Source: Mariniblastus fucicola
GTDB lineage: Bacteria > Planctomycetota > Planctomycetia > Pirellulales > Pirellulaceae
DNA length: 64,000 nt
Reading direction: 5' to 3'
NCBI RefSeq assembly: GCF_008087665.1
Contig: NZ_CP042912.1
Coordinates: 1,550,001 to 1,614,000, forward strand
Below the pieces are notes generated by a model that saw nothing but the letters and a program-made list of their open reading frames with translations, searched no databases and had not been told where the DNA came from. Made by a program: the position numbers and the translations under genes. Of this stretch, positions 45,474-54,238 are shown in pieces. Every line of letters starts with the position of its first letter. The stretch's first letter is position 1.

Positions 45474-46556
45474 TCACCCTGCGCAGTCGCTGCCCTTGGC
45501 TTTGTGCATCCGACCGTCAGGGTGAGTCCCGGGGCCGTCTTCCGAGTAGAACTTCTCGATCGCCGATTCCCAGTCAGCGCGATGTTTGACTTTTACGAAC
45601 GCACTGCGAACTTCGTTGTGCCGCGGGTGAAGGATCGAATACTTGATGCCGAACTTTCGCATCAACTGCCCTACCCTGCTCTCGCCGTACAGCGATTCGG
45701 CCAACCGATAGTGCTCCAGCAAAATCTCGCGCTGCTCGTGAAGCGTTGGAGGGTCCGGCATCGGCTTGCCATCAGCAATCGCGCGGGTTTGTTGAAAGAT
45801 CCATGGGTTGCCGATCGCTCCCCGGGCAACTGTCACGCCATCGACTCCGGTTTGAGCAATCATGTCCAGACAGTCCTGAGGCGTAAACAGATCACCTGAC
45901 CCCAGCAAAATCCTGTCGCCCAGATGCTGTTTGACCTCTTTGAGAAACTCCCAACGACTGGGGCCGACGTAGCGCTGTTTAACCGTCCGGCCGTGGACCG
46001 TGACTCCGGCGATGCCGATCGCAAACGCACCGTCCAGGATTTCGAAAAACTGATCGCGGCTCTGCTGTGAATCATCGATACCGCGTCGCATCTTCACGGT
46101 GACCGGAATTTCGTCAGGCACGTTTTCACGTGTTCGTTTGATGACCTCCAGAGCAACTTTCGGCTGGCTCAGGTGAAAACCGCCGCGGCAACGGCCCAGC
46201 ACTTTCTTGACCGGGCAGCCGAAATTAATGTCGATGACGTCGAAGCCGGCCTGCACGAGCTTCATGGCTCCGGCCGCAAACTGTTCGGGCTCGGCTCCCA
46301 TTAGCTGCCCGCCGACAGGATGTTCTTCGTCGGAAATGTGTAGAAAGTGGCTGGTGCGTTTACGCTCTTTTAGCTTCACCAGAAACTCGTCCAGCATCAC
46401 TTCGCAAACCGTGTAGGGCGCGCCGAGTCGTCTGGCGATCACACGCATCGGCCAATCGCTGTATCCTGAAAGGGCGGCTTGCACGACAGGAAAACCGATC
46501 TTCAGGTTGCCGATTTGCAGGGGTTTGAGCTCGGTTTTTGTTTGAGTCGTCGACAC
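45474..46556 (-). CDS. tRNA-dihydrouridine synthase
   Basis: 360 residues from the GTG at 46556; the frame is open to a GTG at 46682 (402 residues), and no ribosome binding site decides between them. The enzyme reduces uridine to dihydrouridine in tRNA with FMN and NADPH. The family blocks are present: VQAALSGYSDWPMRVIARRLGA, DINFGCPVKKVLGRCRGG with the active-site Cys in GCP, PVTVKMRRGIDDS, GVTVHGRTVKQRYVGPSRW, and LGSGDLFTPQDCLDMIAQTGVDGVTVARGAIGNPWIF. It resembles DusB more than DusA or DusC, but I would not fix the subfamily. Confidence 0.92.
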   Translation of the reverse strand: MSTTQTKTELKPLQIGNLKIGFPVVQAALSGYSDWPMRVIARRLGAPYTVCEVMLDEFLVKLKERKRTSHFLHISDEEHPVGGQLMGAEPEQFAAGAMKLVQAGFDVIDINFGCPVKKVLGRCRGGFHLSQPKVALEVIKRTRENVPDEIPVTVKMRRGIDDSQQSRDQFFEILDGAFAIGIAGVTVHGRTVKQRYVGPSRWEFLKEVKQHLGDRILLGSGDLFTPQDCLDMIAQTGVDGVTVARGAIGNPWIFQQTRAIADGKPMPDPPTLHEQREILLEHYRLAESLYGESRVGQLMRKFGIKYSILHPRHNEVRSAFVKVKHRADWESAIEKFYSEDGPGTHPDGRMHKAKGSDCAG

Positions 46557-46723
46557 GGGGCGGGGCACAGCCAAGTTGGCCTGTGTTGTGGGGAAAATAT
46601 CGGATAGAAACGGTGTAGCATCACGGTCGGATCGCGGTGAAACGCAAACGGACCAACATTGATGCAGTACGCCACAACTCACAGCAATGACATCTCATCG
46701 AGAGCAACGTTCGCAAATTATAA

Positions 46724-47227
46724 ATGCTCGACCAACTTTTTGGCATCCTGATTGACTATTGGCCATTTTGGGTCGGTGTCGCCGTGTTCGCAGCCATATT
46801 TCTGCTGCTGCGAATGTACTCGACACCCGCGCCGATGCCGTACTTCAAGCGACCGTCGCTGGTGACCAAAAACGAGCTTCGTTTCTACAAGTCGCTTCAC
46901 AAAGCCGTTTTGGACGATTTTGAAATCTTTGCGATGGTCCGGATCGCGGATTTGATCCGTGTCGAGAAAGGCTCCAATAACGGTAGGAAATGGCTGAACA
47001 AGATCCTTTCCAAGCACATTGACTTTGTCCTTTGCGACCCGGGATCGCTTGAAGCGGTTGTTTGCATCGAACTGGATGACGCGTCCCACAATCGGCCAGA
47101 CCGAATTGAGCGGGACAAGTTTGTGAACGATGCGTTCGACGCTGCCGATTTGCCACTGCTGCGAATTCCTGTTGAACCGTCCTATAATGCGCGTGAAGTC
47201 CGCAACCTGATCGATGCTGCGTTATAA
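46724..47227 (+). CDS. DUF2726 domain membrane protein
   Basis: 167 residues. An N-terminal membrane helix (9-28) is followed by a DUF2726 domain from about residue 45: KNELRFYKSLHKAVLDDFEIFAMVRIADLI, then DFVLCDPGSLEAVVCIELDDASHNRPDRIERDKFVNDAFDAADLPLLRI. The D...E.DD pattern resembles the PD-(D/E)xK nuclease fold, and DUF2726 is often attached to membrane segments or DNA-processing proteins. Activity has not been shown. Divergent from dus, 41 bases apart from the longer dus start. Confidence 0.85.
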   Translation: MLDQLFGILIDYWPFWVGVAVFAAIFLLLRMYSTPAPMPYFKRPSLVTKNELRFYKSLHKAVLDDFEIFAMVRIADLIRVEKGSNNGRKWLNKILSKHIDFVLCDPGSLEAVVCIELDDASHNRPDRIERDKFVNDAFDAADLPLLRIPVEPSYNAREVRNLIDAAL

Positions 47228-47235
47228 AAGTGGCT

Positions 47236-47396
47236 CAGCCTTTTCCAGGCTGCAACCCTTCAGTTCGTAGCAGATTAGTCTGTCTCAGGCTGAATCCCTT
47301 TAGTTCGTAGTAGTTCAGGCTGTCTCAGCCTGAATTGGTTTCGTACGCCAGTCATTCCCGGACTGACGATCAAAACCATCCAGCCACTTCTGGATG
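47236..47396 (+). repeat. Array of five small stem-loops (locus E)
   Basis: Five stem-loops in a row with different stems: CAGCCT-TTTCC-AGGCTG (47236-47252), AGTCTG-TCT-CAGGCT with one G-T pair (47277-47291), TTCAGGCTG-TCT-CAGCCTGAA (47314-47334), CAGTC/GACTG (47349-47365) and CATCCAG/CTGGATG (47377-47396). The first two are separated by a 25-base repeat (CTTCAGTTCGTAG and CTTTAGTTCGTAG, period 40). The array begins just after the DUF2726 gene and ends 26 bases before the next start codon. Confidence 0.75.
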
Positions 47397-47421
47397 GGCC
47401 CAACACACTCAAGTGAACCTC

Positions 47422-49275
47422 ATGATCAAAACGATAGCAACCGTCCTTGGCATGTTTTTACTCTGTATGCCGACCACGGTGACAGCACAGAACTCGACAA
47501 AGAAAATTCGCGTCGTGCCCAACGCGATCTCTGCAAAGATCGGAACAGCGATCGAATGGCAGTCGGATTTTGAAGAGGCCCGCAGGATTTCGGCCGAGAC
47601 CAAAAAGCCGATCTTCTGGTATGTGCCAAGATTGGCTAACACCTTCATGGACCGAAAGAAAGAAGTGGATCGCTATATGCGGGCCGGTCCGTTTTCCGAT
47701 CCATCAATCATCGCCTCGGTCAACGAAAACTATGTTCCGCTGATGGCGATTCCAAAAAAGGCAGAGGCGGAAGCTTACGAATTGCAGCCCTTTAAGTTCA
47801 TCGAGCCCGGATTTCTGGTCGTTGAAACAGATGGCTCGGCGTCGACAACGCTCGATCGGATCACGACGATGAACTCGAAATGGTTAGCCAGCTTTCTCAA
47901 GCCCACAACCCGGTTGCCTGAAGCGGGCGAGGCGCTCAAGAGAGCGCGACGATTGTTCGCTGCCGGTGAGTACGGGAAATGCAGAGCGATTAATCGAATG
48001 CGGCACTCCGAAGACGACATGGTCGAGCTTCAATTGATTGCAGCCATGGCAACGTTTCGCAGCAACGAACATGAATCGGCTTTGCAGCAATTCGCTGCCA
48101 TCGGCGAAGCGTTTCCGAATCATCCGCTGGGCTGGAAAGCTGCCGCAGAGGCGCAACGAATTGGCCCGTTTGTGCGAGGATTCGAAGTCTTTCGTGAATT
48201 GCCGGACGAGACGTACTTGAACGCGGGTCGCAAATCGAAAGGGTCCGCGGCACCTGCGAATACGTTTGCTGAAGAGCAGCTTTGGCGGCGCGGCATTGAG
48301 TTTCTGTTGTCGATGCAAAACGAAGAAGGCGCGTTCAACGATTCGGATTACGATTTCGGCGGAACCGATAGCTTGCCCAACGTTCACTCGGCCGTAACAT
48401 CAATCGCAGCGATGGCGTTGTTGGAAGCTCACGGTCGACCAGAGCTGAAAGACTTGCAGCCTCGTATCGAGAACGCGATCAAAAGCGCTGCGGCTTACGT
48501 CAGCGATGAATCAAAATTGAACTTGCAGGACAAGGACGAGATTTTCTGGGCCTATCTTTACCGACTTCGATTGTTCAATCGTCTGCAGTCCAAATGGCAA
48601 ACGGGAGCGGAAGGAATCACGGAAAGTTTGAAAGCTTTGGCCAGCGTGCAAACTGCTGGTGGTGATTTCTATCACGAGTACAACAATCCGTTTGTGACGG
48701 CGTCAGCGTTGTGGGCGATGAAGGAGTCAGAGTCGCTGGGTGCTCAGGTCGATGCGTCCTGCGTGGAGGCGGCGATCGCTGCGCTGACGAAATGCCGATT
48801 CGCCAACGGGGCCTGGATGTACAGCAGTCCGCGGAACGGCAGCGCCGCGGGAAAGGAAGCCAGTGAACGGCGGACGATCGGAAGCGCGGGTCGGATGCCT
48901 CATTGCGAAGGCGCTCTCGTGATCTGGGATCGTGCCGATCACGATGGCCTGGTCGAGAGCCTTGAGTCTGCGTTTGAGATGCACGACGACATGGATAGAG
49001 CCCGTAAGTACGATGACCACACGTCTTCTTACAACTACGGTGGTTTCTTTTACTGGTACTGTATGGAAACGCGGACCGATGCGATCCTGAAAGTGACCGA
49101 TGAGGCGACTCAAAAAGAAATGGCTATCAAACAGCGAGACATGGTTATGGCCGTCCCGGAGATCGACGGTTGCTTTGTTGATTCACACGAAATCGGACGC
49201 AGCTATGGCACGGCAATGGCACTGCTTTGTCTTGCCGGTTGCGAACAGGTGCTTGAGGAAGGCGTGATTCGGTAA
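47422..49275 (+). CDS. Secreted thioredoxin-like/alpha-alpha-toroid protein
   Basis: 617 residues from the ATG at 47422, which starts the signal peptide (1-22, ending TVTAQ). Residues 45-165 match a thioredoxin-like fold (WQSDFEEARRISAETKKPIFWYV ... SVNENYVPLMAI) but the CxxC is absent, so no disulphide chemistry is expected. About 180-260 is TPR-like. From about 290 the sequence resembles the squalene-cyclase/prenyltransferase toroid (RRGIEFLLSMQNEEGAFNDSDYDFGG, LASVQTAGGDFYHEYNNPFVTASALWAM, CRFANGAWMYSS) without an aspartate-rich cyclase motif. Overlaps the next gene by one base. Role unknown. Confidence 0.82.
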   Translation: MIKTIATVLGMFLLCMPTTVTAQNSTKKIRVVPNAISAKIGTAIEWQSDFEEARRISAETKKPIFWYVPRLANTFMDRKKEVDRYMRAGPFSDPSIIASVNENYVPLMAIPKKAEAEAYELQPFKFIEPGFLVVETDGSASTTLDRITTMNSKWLASFLKPTTRLPEAGEALKRARRLFAAGEYGKCRAINRMRHSEDDMVELQLIAAMATFRSNEHESALQQFAAIGEAFPNHPLGWKAAAEAQRIGPFVRGFEVFRELPDETYLNAGRKSKGSAAPANTFAEEQLWRRGIEFLLSMQNEEGAFNDSDYDFGGTDSLPNVHSAVTSIAAMALLEAHGRPELKDLQPRIENAIKSAAAYVSDESKLNLQDKDEIFWAYLYRLRLFNRLQSKWQTGAEGITESLKALASVQTAGGDFYHEYNNPFVTASALWAMKESESLGAQVDASCVEAAIAALTKCRFANGAWMYSSPRNGSAAGKEASERRTIGSAGRMPHCEGALVIWDRADHDGLVESLESAFEMHDDMDRARKYDDHTSSYNYGGFFYWYCMETRTDAILKVTDEATQKEMAIKQRDMVMAVPEIDGCFVDSHEIGRSYGTAMALLCLAGCEQVLEEGVIR

Positions 49276-50468
49276 TGGCCGACTATCAGAAAATCTACAA
49301 CCAGGTCGTGAGTTCCAGCGAACGTTATAATCTCGCTGAAAACTCTCCGGGTTTCCGGAACGTCATTCAGGCGACGGACAAGCTATCCGCGATTTCGGGG
49401 CGATGTCTCGATGTTGGCTGCGGCGTGGGGTTCGCGCTCGAATACCTTGCCGGACGAGCGTTCAGCCTTCACCCACACGGCGTCGATGCGAGTGACCTCG
49501 CAGTCGAACAGGCGGAAACGCGATTGAAAGCTTGTCTGCCGAAAGTTGAAGGACGCGTCAAACGGGCGGAGTGTATGTCGCTGCCGTTCGAGGACGATTA
49601 TTTTTCGTTGGTAACAAGTTTCGATGTGCTGGAACATCTCGACGAGTCAGACGTCTTTTTGGCGTTGGCTGAAATTTCGCGAGTCGTGCGGAACGGCGGG
49701 ATGTTCTTCGGCTCCGTTTCGTGCAGGGCCTCCAAGGCCACTGATTTGAACGGTGAAAACCTGCATCGTACCGTTCGGACGCCTGATTGGTGGATCAAAA
49801 ACACCAATCCGGATCAGGCGATCTACGATGGACATCGCGAACAGTTGACGCTGTGGAAACGAGCTCCTTTTGGCAAGGATGCATTGCTTTTCGATGTCGC
49901 TAAAGCCAGCGTTGGGTCTGCTTCTTCTGTGGCACATCACCCCGCGGATTCAAAGGAGCTATATCAGAAGATTTACGACGATAACCCGTGGTATGGGGAT
50001 GCGACGGAAGGCCGCTGTCCTGGCGTTCGCTTGCTGCCGAAATATCAGGACTGGCTGATCGGTCCGGTGATCGATCTTGGTTGCGGTCGAGGACATACTG
50101 TTGAGCGGCTTCGCGAGCTCGGCTTTGAAGCCGAAGGTATCGACCAAATCAGGAAGCATCCCGACATGATGGTTGGGGATATCACCAAACCGATCGACAA
50201 CCTTGGGCGTTTTCAAAGCGCCGTTTGCGTGGACTGCATTGAGCATTTGTATGATGAGCAGGTGCAAGGTCTGTTCGCGAACATGAAACAGGTTCAGCGG
50301 CAGGCGTTCTCAATTCACAACGGCGAGTCAACGGGAACGGGGCAGGAGTTGCACGTGAATCGTCGCCCCTTCGATCAGTGGCGAACGATTATCGGGCGGC
50401 ATTTTGAGATCGAGAAGGAGATTGCGCTTCACGACAATCAGATGCTTTACCTGACCAGGCAGCTCTAA
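49275..50468 (+). CDS. Tandem class I SAM methyltransferase
   Basis: 397 residues made of two methyltransferase domains. The first carries CLDVGCGVGFALEYL (44-58) and FDVLEHLDES, the second VIDLGCGRGHTVERL (265-279) and VDCIEHLYDE. Each domain also opens with a related YQKIY segment (residues 4-8 and 230-234), so the gene probably arose by internal duplication. The order is unusual because both copies keep the SAM-binding motif. The ATG overlaps the upstream stop codon (TAATG), coupling the two products. Substrate unknown; the neighbour suggests an extracellular or envelope-linked molecule, but that is guesswork. Confidence 0.87.
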   Translation: MADYQKIYNQVVSSSERYNLAENSPGFRNVIQATDKLSAISGRCLDVGCGVGFALEYLAGRAFSLHPHGVDASDLAVEQAETRLKACLPKVEGRVKRAECMSLPFEDDYFSLVTSFDVLEHLDESDVFLALAEISRVVRNGGMFFGSVSCRASKATDLNGENLHRTVRTPDWWIKNTNPDQAIYDGHREQLTLWKRAPFGKDALLFDVAKASVGSASSVAHHPADSKELYQKIYDDNPWYGDATEGRCPGVRLLPKYQDWLIGPVIDLGCGRGHTVERLRELGFEAEGIDQIRKHPDMMVGDITKPIDNLGRFQSAVCVDCIEHLYDEQVQGLFANMKQVQRQAFSIHNGESTGTGQELHVNRRPFDQWRTIIGRHFEIEKEIALHDNQMLYLTRQL

Positions 50469-50533
50469 CATTTTTCCGGCGATCCCTGGCATCGCCAAAC
50501 AGCTAACGAACATTTGGACAACAAGGAATCAGG

Positions 50534-51016
50534 ATGGCTGATCTGGATGAGGCGCTTGTTTTGGTGTCGACAAATTTTCGAGGCGTTACTGACAAAAGCG
50601 GCTCGCCTTACGTGCTGCACTGTATTCGCGCGATGATGTCCGTTGAATCGCTGGACGCCAAAATGGTCGCCGTGATGCACGATCTGGTTGAAGATACAGA
50701 GGTAACTATCGACGATCTGAAGGAGAGAGGTTTTTCAGATGCCGTTCTCAAAGGAGTCGATTTGGTGACCCATCGAAGCGACGTTTCCTACGAAGACTAC
50801 ATCGTAAAGATCAAAACAGATCCAATCGCTCGGGAGGTCAAGCTGGCGGACTTGAAAGACAATACGTCTTTGAACCGAACACTGTACCGGGAAGACTCAA
50901 GCCAGCGTGACTGTGTCCGGCTGCAGAAGTATCTACTCAGCTACCAGTTTCTGACGGACGGAATTGACGAAACCAGCTACCGTCGCCAAATGGGAAAGCT
51001 GTCCGCGACGGGTTAG
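50534..51016 (+). CDS. HD-domain phosphohydrolase, RelA/SpoT hydrolase-like
   Basis: 160 residues. Metal ligands of the HD superfamily are visible: His29 (YVLHCIRAM), His49-Asp50 (VMHDLVEDT, with Glu53 and Asp54) and Asp106 (VKLADLKDN). The pattern HDxxEDT followed by KxxDxxxN is that of the SpoT/Mesh1 (p)ppGpp hydrolase group, so hydrolysis of guanosine polyphosphates is possible. No synthetase domain is attached. AAGGAATCAGG precedes the ATG. Downstream of the methyltransferase gene by 65 bases, same strand. Confidence 0.87.
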   Translation: MADLDEALVLVSTNFRGVTDKSGSPYVLHCIRAMMSVESLDAKMVAVMHDLVEDTEVTIDDLKERGFSDAVLKGVDLVTHRSDVSYEDYIVKIKTDPIAREVKLADLKDNTSLNRTLYREDSSQRDCVRLQKYLLSYQFLTDGIDETSYRRQMGKLSATG

Positions 51017-51057
51017 TCGCGTAACAGCATCAATCATGAACACCGCACGCCGCACCG

Positions 51058-52386
51058 TTATTCGGATTCGAGTTTCTCGACGTCTGTTTCTGTCGAACGA
51101 TCCCAGAACAGCAGCATAAACACGACCATCACGGCCAGTGCGAATAGCGCCGGAGCATACCAGAATTTGGCAAAGTCCAACTCGCCACCTTCAGGCGTGC
51201 ATTGGGCACTCCACCAACCGAAGAACTGTGCTCCGATACCCAGTCCCAAACCTTGCGTCAGCAAAACGATCAACGACTGAGCCTGTCCGCGGACTTCCGG
51301 AGCCGCTTTCTTGTCGGTGTAAATCATCCCGGTGACAAAGAAAAAGTCATAGCAGATGCCGTGCAGCAAAATGCCCAGGAAAATCGGACCGGTCATCAAC
51401 ACGCCTTCCTGTCCGAAAGCAAATCCCCACAGGCCGTAGCGAACGACCCAGGCCAGCATGCCGATTCCCAGCATCCACTTTACTCCCAAACGGGCAAAAC
51501 AGAGCGGCATGACCAGCATGAAAAAGATCTCGCTCATCTGCCCCGTGCTCATCGCTCCGGTCGTCGAACCAAACAGCTCGATATTCTGTGACGAAACGTA
51601 GCCATAGCCTTGTGCGTAATAGCCGGCCAATGGAATACAGATCAAGAACGACGCGATTGCGAACACGAAGAAGTACTTGTCGCCCAGCAGTTTCCACGCG
51701 TCCACGCCAAGCACTTTCCCGACAGAAATTGGTTCGCCTTTCGCAGGCGGTGCTGTGCGAGGAAGGGAGAAACAATACAGGCCCAGTAGCGCCGAAGCCG
51801 CCGCTGCGACACGGAAAATGTTTCCAGAGTTGTCAGCGAAATTGGCTTCTTCACCGGCGAACAATCGTCCGCCCCACATCGCCCAGTTCCCAACAATCCA
51901 GCCAATCGTGCCTAACACTCGAACGACTGGAAACTCTTTCTCGCCGTTGGCAAGATGTTTGAAGGAAAGACTGGCGGTCAAGCCAAGCGTCGGCATGAAG
52001 CACACCATGTAGAGCAGCAGCACCACAATCATCGGATGTCCAAACTGGGAAATCCACGACTCGGGTACTCCGGAAGCCGCCAACGTCGGCGCAAACCACA
52101 ACAACACCGCTCCGATCAGATTTAGTATCCCCAGTACGACCTCCGTGTTCATCAGTCGGTCGACGATCAAACCTAAAGTCAGTGGCGCGATGATCGCGGC
52201 TAACGGAGCCACGGTATAGGCTGCTGCGTGGAACGAAAACCCACTTTCGCTGGCCGTTTTCATCCCGGCTTCGGCAAGGAAGCCGTCCATCGATACGTAC
52301 CATGCTCCCCAAATGAAGAACTGGAGAAACATCATGATCGCCAGACGGACGATCAGCACAGGGTTTGACTTGGAACCACTCGACAT
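51058..52386 (-). CDS. MFS transporter, nucleoside:H+ symporter-like
   Basis: 442 residues with about twelve membrane helices. The opening RLAIMMFLQFFIWGAWYVSMDGFL is typical of the NupG/XapB nucleoside symporter branch, as are the GLIVDRLMNTEVVLGIL loop and the IGWIVGNWAMWGG segment. It should import nucleosides with protons, though no nucleoside-binding residue can be confirmed from sequence alone. Convergent with the HD gene, 41 bases away. Ends in an acidic tail. Confidence 0.85.
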   Translation of the reverse strand: MSSGSKSNPVLIVRLAIMMFLQFFIWGAWYVSMDGFLAEAGMKTASESGFSFHAAAYTVAPLAAIIAPLTLGLIVDRLMNTEVVLGILNLIGAVLLWFAPTLAASGVPESWISQFGHPMIVVLLLYMVCFMPTLGLTASLSFKHLANGEKEFPVVRVLGTIGWIVGNWAMWGGRLFAGEEANFADNSGNIFRVAAAASALLGLYCFSLPRTAPPAKGEPISVGKVLGVDAWKLLGDKYFFVFAIASFLICIPLAGYYAQGYGYVSSQNIELFGSTTGAMSTGQMSEIFFMLVMPLCFARLGVKWMLGIGMLAWVVRYGLWGFAFGQEGVLMTGPIFLGILLHGICYDFFFVTGMIYTDKKAAPEVRGQAQSLIVLLTQGLGLGIGAQFFGWWSAQCTPEGGELDFAKFWYAPALFALAVMVVFMLLFWDRSTETDVEKLESE

Positions 52387-52461
52387 ATGCGATCTCGATG
52401 AAAACAGAAACAGGAAGTGTCCATTGTAAGCAAAACCTGATTCGAATCGAGACGCCAGGCG

Positions 52462-52728
52462 TCAAGTTGCGGATTCTGATTTGGAGTTTTTCTGTTGGTT
52501 CGAACTTGCCAACGTTCGATACAACAGCCACGTGCCAATCGCGAACGGCAGCACGCCAAAGAACCCGCACATCCCTGCACTGGCAACCCAGTTACCGTCG
52601 TCGCCGGTGCGCCGAATGTACTGAATGACCAGAGCGGCGATATTGAACACGCCCCAAATCATCAGCGCAGCCGCCGACACAGAACGGGAAAGATAGGCGA
52701 CGATGGCGCTGAGTTTTCTACGGTCCAT
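52462..52728 (-). CDS. Small two-helix membrane protein of unknown function
   Basis: 88 residues. Two membrane helices (SVSAAALMIWGVFNIAALVIQYI and GMCGFFGVLPFAIGTWLLY) flank a short polar loop. Five bases after dapL on the same strand, so probably co-transcribed. No family recognised. Confidence 0.7.
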   Translation of the reverse strand: MDRRKLSAIVAYLSRSVSAAALMIWGVFNIAALVIQYIRRTGDDGNWVASAGMCGFFGVLPFAIGTWLLYRTLASSNQQKNSKSESAT

Positions 52729-52733
52729 CGAGG

Positions 52734-53978
52734 CTATTTGATACCTGCCGATACGGAATCCTGAATTCGCTTCAATGCTTCTTCCGTATTCTCCGGAGAG
52801 TTGAAAGCGCTCAATCGGAAGTATCCTTCACCCGCAGCGCCGAATCCGCTGCCAGGCGTGCCGACAACGTGACATTTATCCAGCAAGTGATCGAAGAACT
52901 CCCAGCTGTTCATGTCGCTTGGCGTCTTCAGCCAAACGTAAGGAGCGTTCTCGCCGCCGAATACTTCAAAGCCCATCGAAGTCAGGCCTTCACGAAGCAA
53001 TTTGGCATTGTGCATGTAATAGCTGATCAACGACTCGATCTGAGCCTTGCCTTCTTCGCTGTACGCGGCTTCGGCACCACGCTGAATCGGATAGCTTACG
53101 CCGTTGAACTTCGTGCAATGTCGACGATTCCACAGCGGATGAATCGCGTGCTCCTGTCCGTCTTTTCCGTATCCCATCAGCTCTTTTGGAATGACGGTGA
53201 ACGCACAGCGAACTCCGGTGAATCCGGCATTCTTGCTGAAACTCCGCATCTCGATGGCTACTTTGCGAGCGCCCGGTATTTCGTAGATCGAGCGAGGAAC
53301 GTCCGGGTCAGAAATGAATGCCACGTACGCCGCATCATAAAGAATGATCGCTTTGTTTTGCGTCGCGTACTCAACCCACTTCGTAAGCGTCTCGTGCGTG
53401 GCGACGACCCCCGTTGGATTGTTGGGGTAGCAAAGGTAAATGATATCGACCGGTTCGGAAGGTAGTTCCGGCTCGAAGTTGTTCTCTGCCGTTACCGGCA
53501 TGTAAACCAGGTTCTCGTAACGTCCGTTGTCATCGGCCGGTCCGGTGTGTCCAGCCATCACGTTGGTGTCAACGTAAACGGGATACACTGGATCCAACAC
53601 AGCGATACGGTTGTCGTCGCCGAAGATGTCCAGAATATTTCCGCAGTCACATTTGGAACCATCAGAGACAAAAATCTCGTCGGCATCGATCTGAACACCA
53701 GCCTGTTGGTAGTCGTTGCTGGCGATGGCCTCACGAAGAAACGCATAGCCCTGTTCTGGTCCGTATCCGCGGAACGTTTCAGCCGAAGCCATTTCGTCGA
53801 CGGCGTCGTGCATCGCTTTGATGATCGCAGGCGGGATCGGCTGAGTCACATCGCCGATGCCCATTTTGATAACGTTGGCGTCCGGGTTAGATTCGGTGAA
53901 CGCTCTGACTCGTCGACCAATTTCCGGGAACAGGTAACCAGCTTGAAGTTTGAGGTAGTTTTCGTTGATCCGTGCCAT
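52734..53978 (-). CDS. dapL: LL-diaminopimelate aminotransferase
   Basis: 414 residues, the family length. DapL converts tetrahydrodipicolinate directly to LL-diaminopimelate for lysine and peptidoglycan synthesis. Seen: [18 protein letters not shown] at the N-terminus, [77 protein letters not shown], the PLP lysine in [17 protein letters not shown]. This one-step route is common in planctomycetes and chlamydiae. The small membrane gene follows. Confidence 0.96.
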   Translation of the reverse strand: MARINENYLKLQAGYLFPEIGRRVRAFTESNPDANVIKMGIGDVTQPIPPAIIKAMHDAVDEMASAETFRGYGPEQGYAFLREAIASNDYQQAGVQIDADEIFVSDGSKCDCGNILDIFGDDNRIAVLDPVYPVYVDTNVMAGHTGPADDNGRYENLVYMPVTAENNFEPELPSEPVDIIYLCYPNNPTGVVATHETLTKWVEYATQNKAIILYDAAYVAFISDPDVPRSIYEIPGARKVAIEMRSFSKNAGFTGVRCAFTVIPKELMGYGKDGQEHAIHPLWNRRHCTKFNGVSYPIQRGAEAAYSEEGKAQIESLISYYMHNAKLLREGLTSMGFEVFGGENAPYVWLKTPSDMNSWEFFDHLLDKCHVVGTPGSGFGAAGEGYFRLSAFNSPENTEEALKRIQDSVSAGIK

Positions 53979-54178
53979 GATTCGTCTTAATCAGCGGTTG
54001 GTTTTGCAGAGAAAATGAAGACGAAGAGTTTCACATACCGAGCAAATGTCGGCAAGCTACTTTGTTCCAGGGTTAACTTTATTCAGCGGACTTTTGCCAC
54101 TCAAAGACGTCTGATTCGCGGTTTCGGTTGACCGACCGGAAAAATCGACAACCTCAAACTCGATTGAAAGCCTGTCCC

Positions 54179-54214
54179 ACGCTACGCAATACGCTACGCA
54201 ATACGCTACGCAAT
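54179..54214. repeat. 12-bp tandem repeat, three units
   Basis: ACGCTACGCAAT occurs three times in a row between the CPBP gene stop (54239) and the dapL start (53978). The surrounding 260-base gap holds no gene I can support; it should carry the dapL promoter. Confidence 0.85.
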
Positions 54215-54238
54215 TCCTGGCCAAAGCTGATTTCAAAA

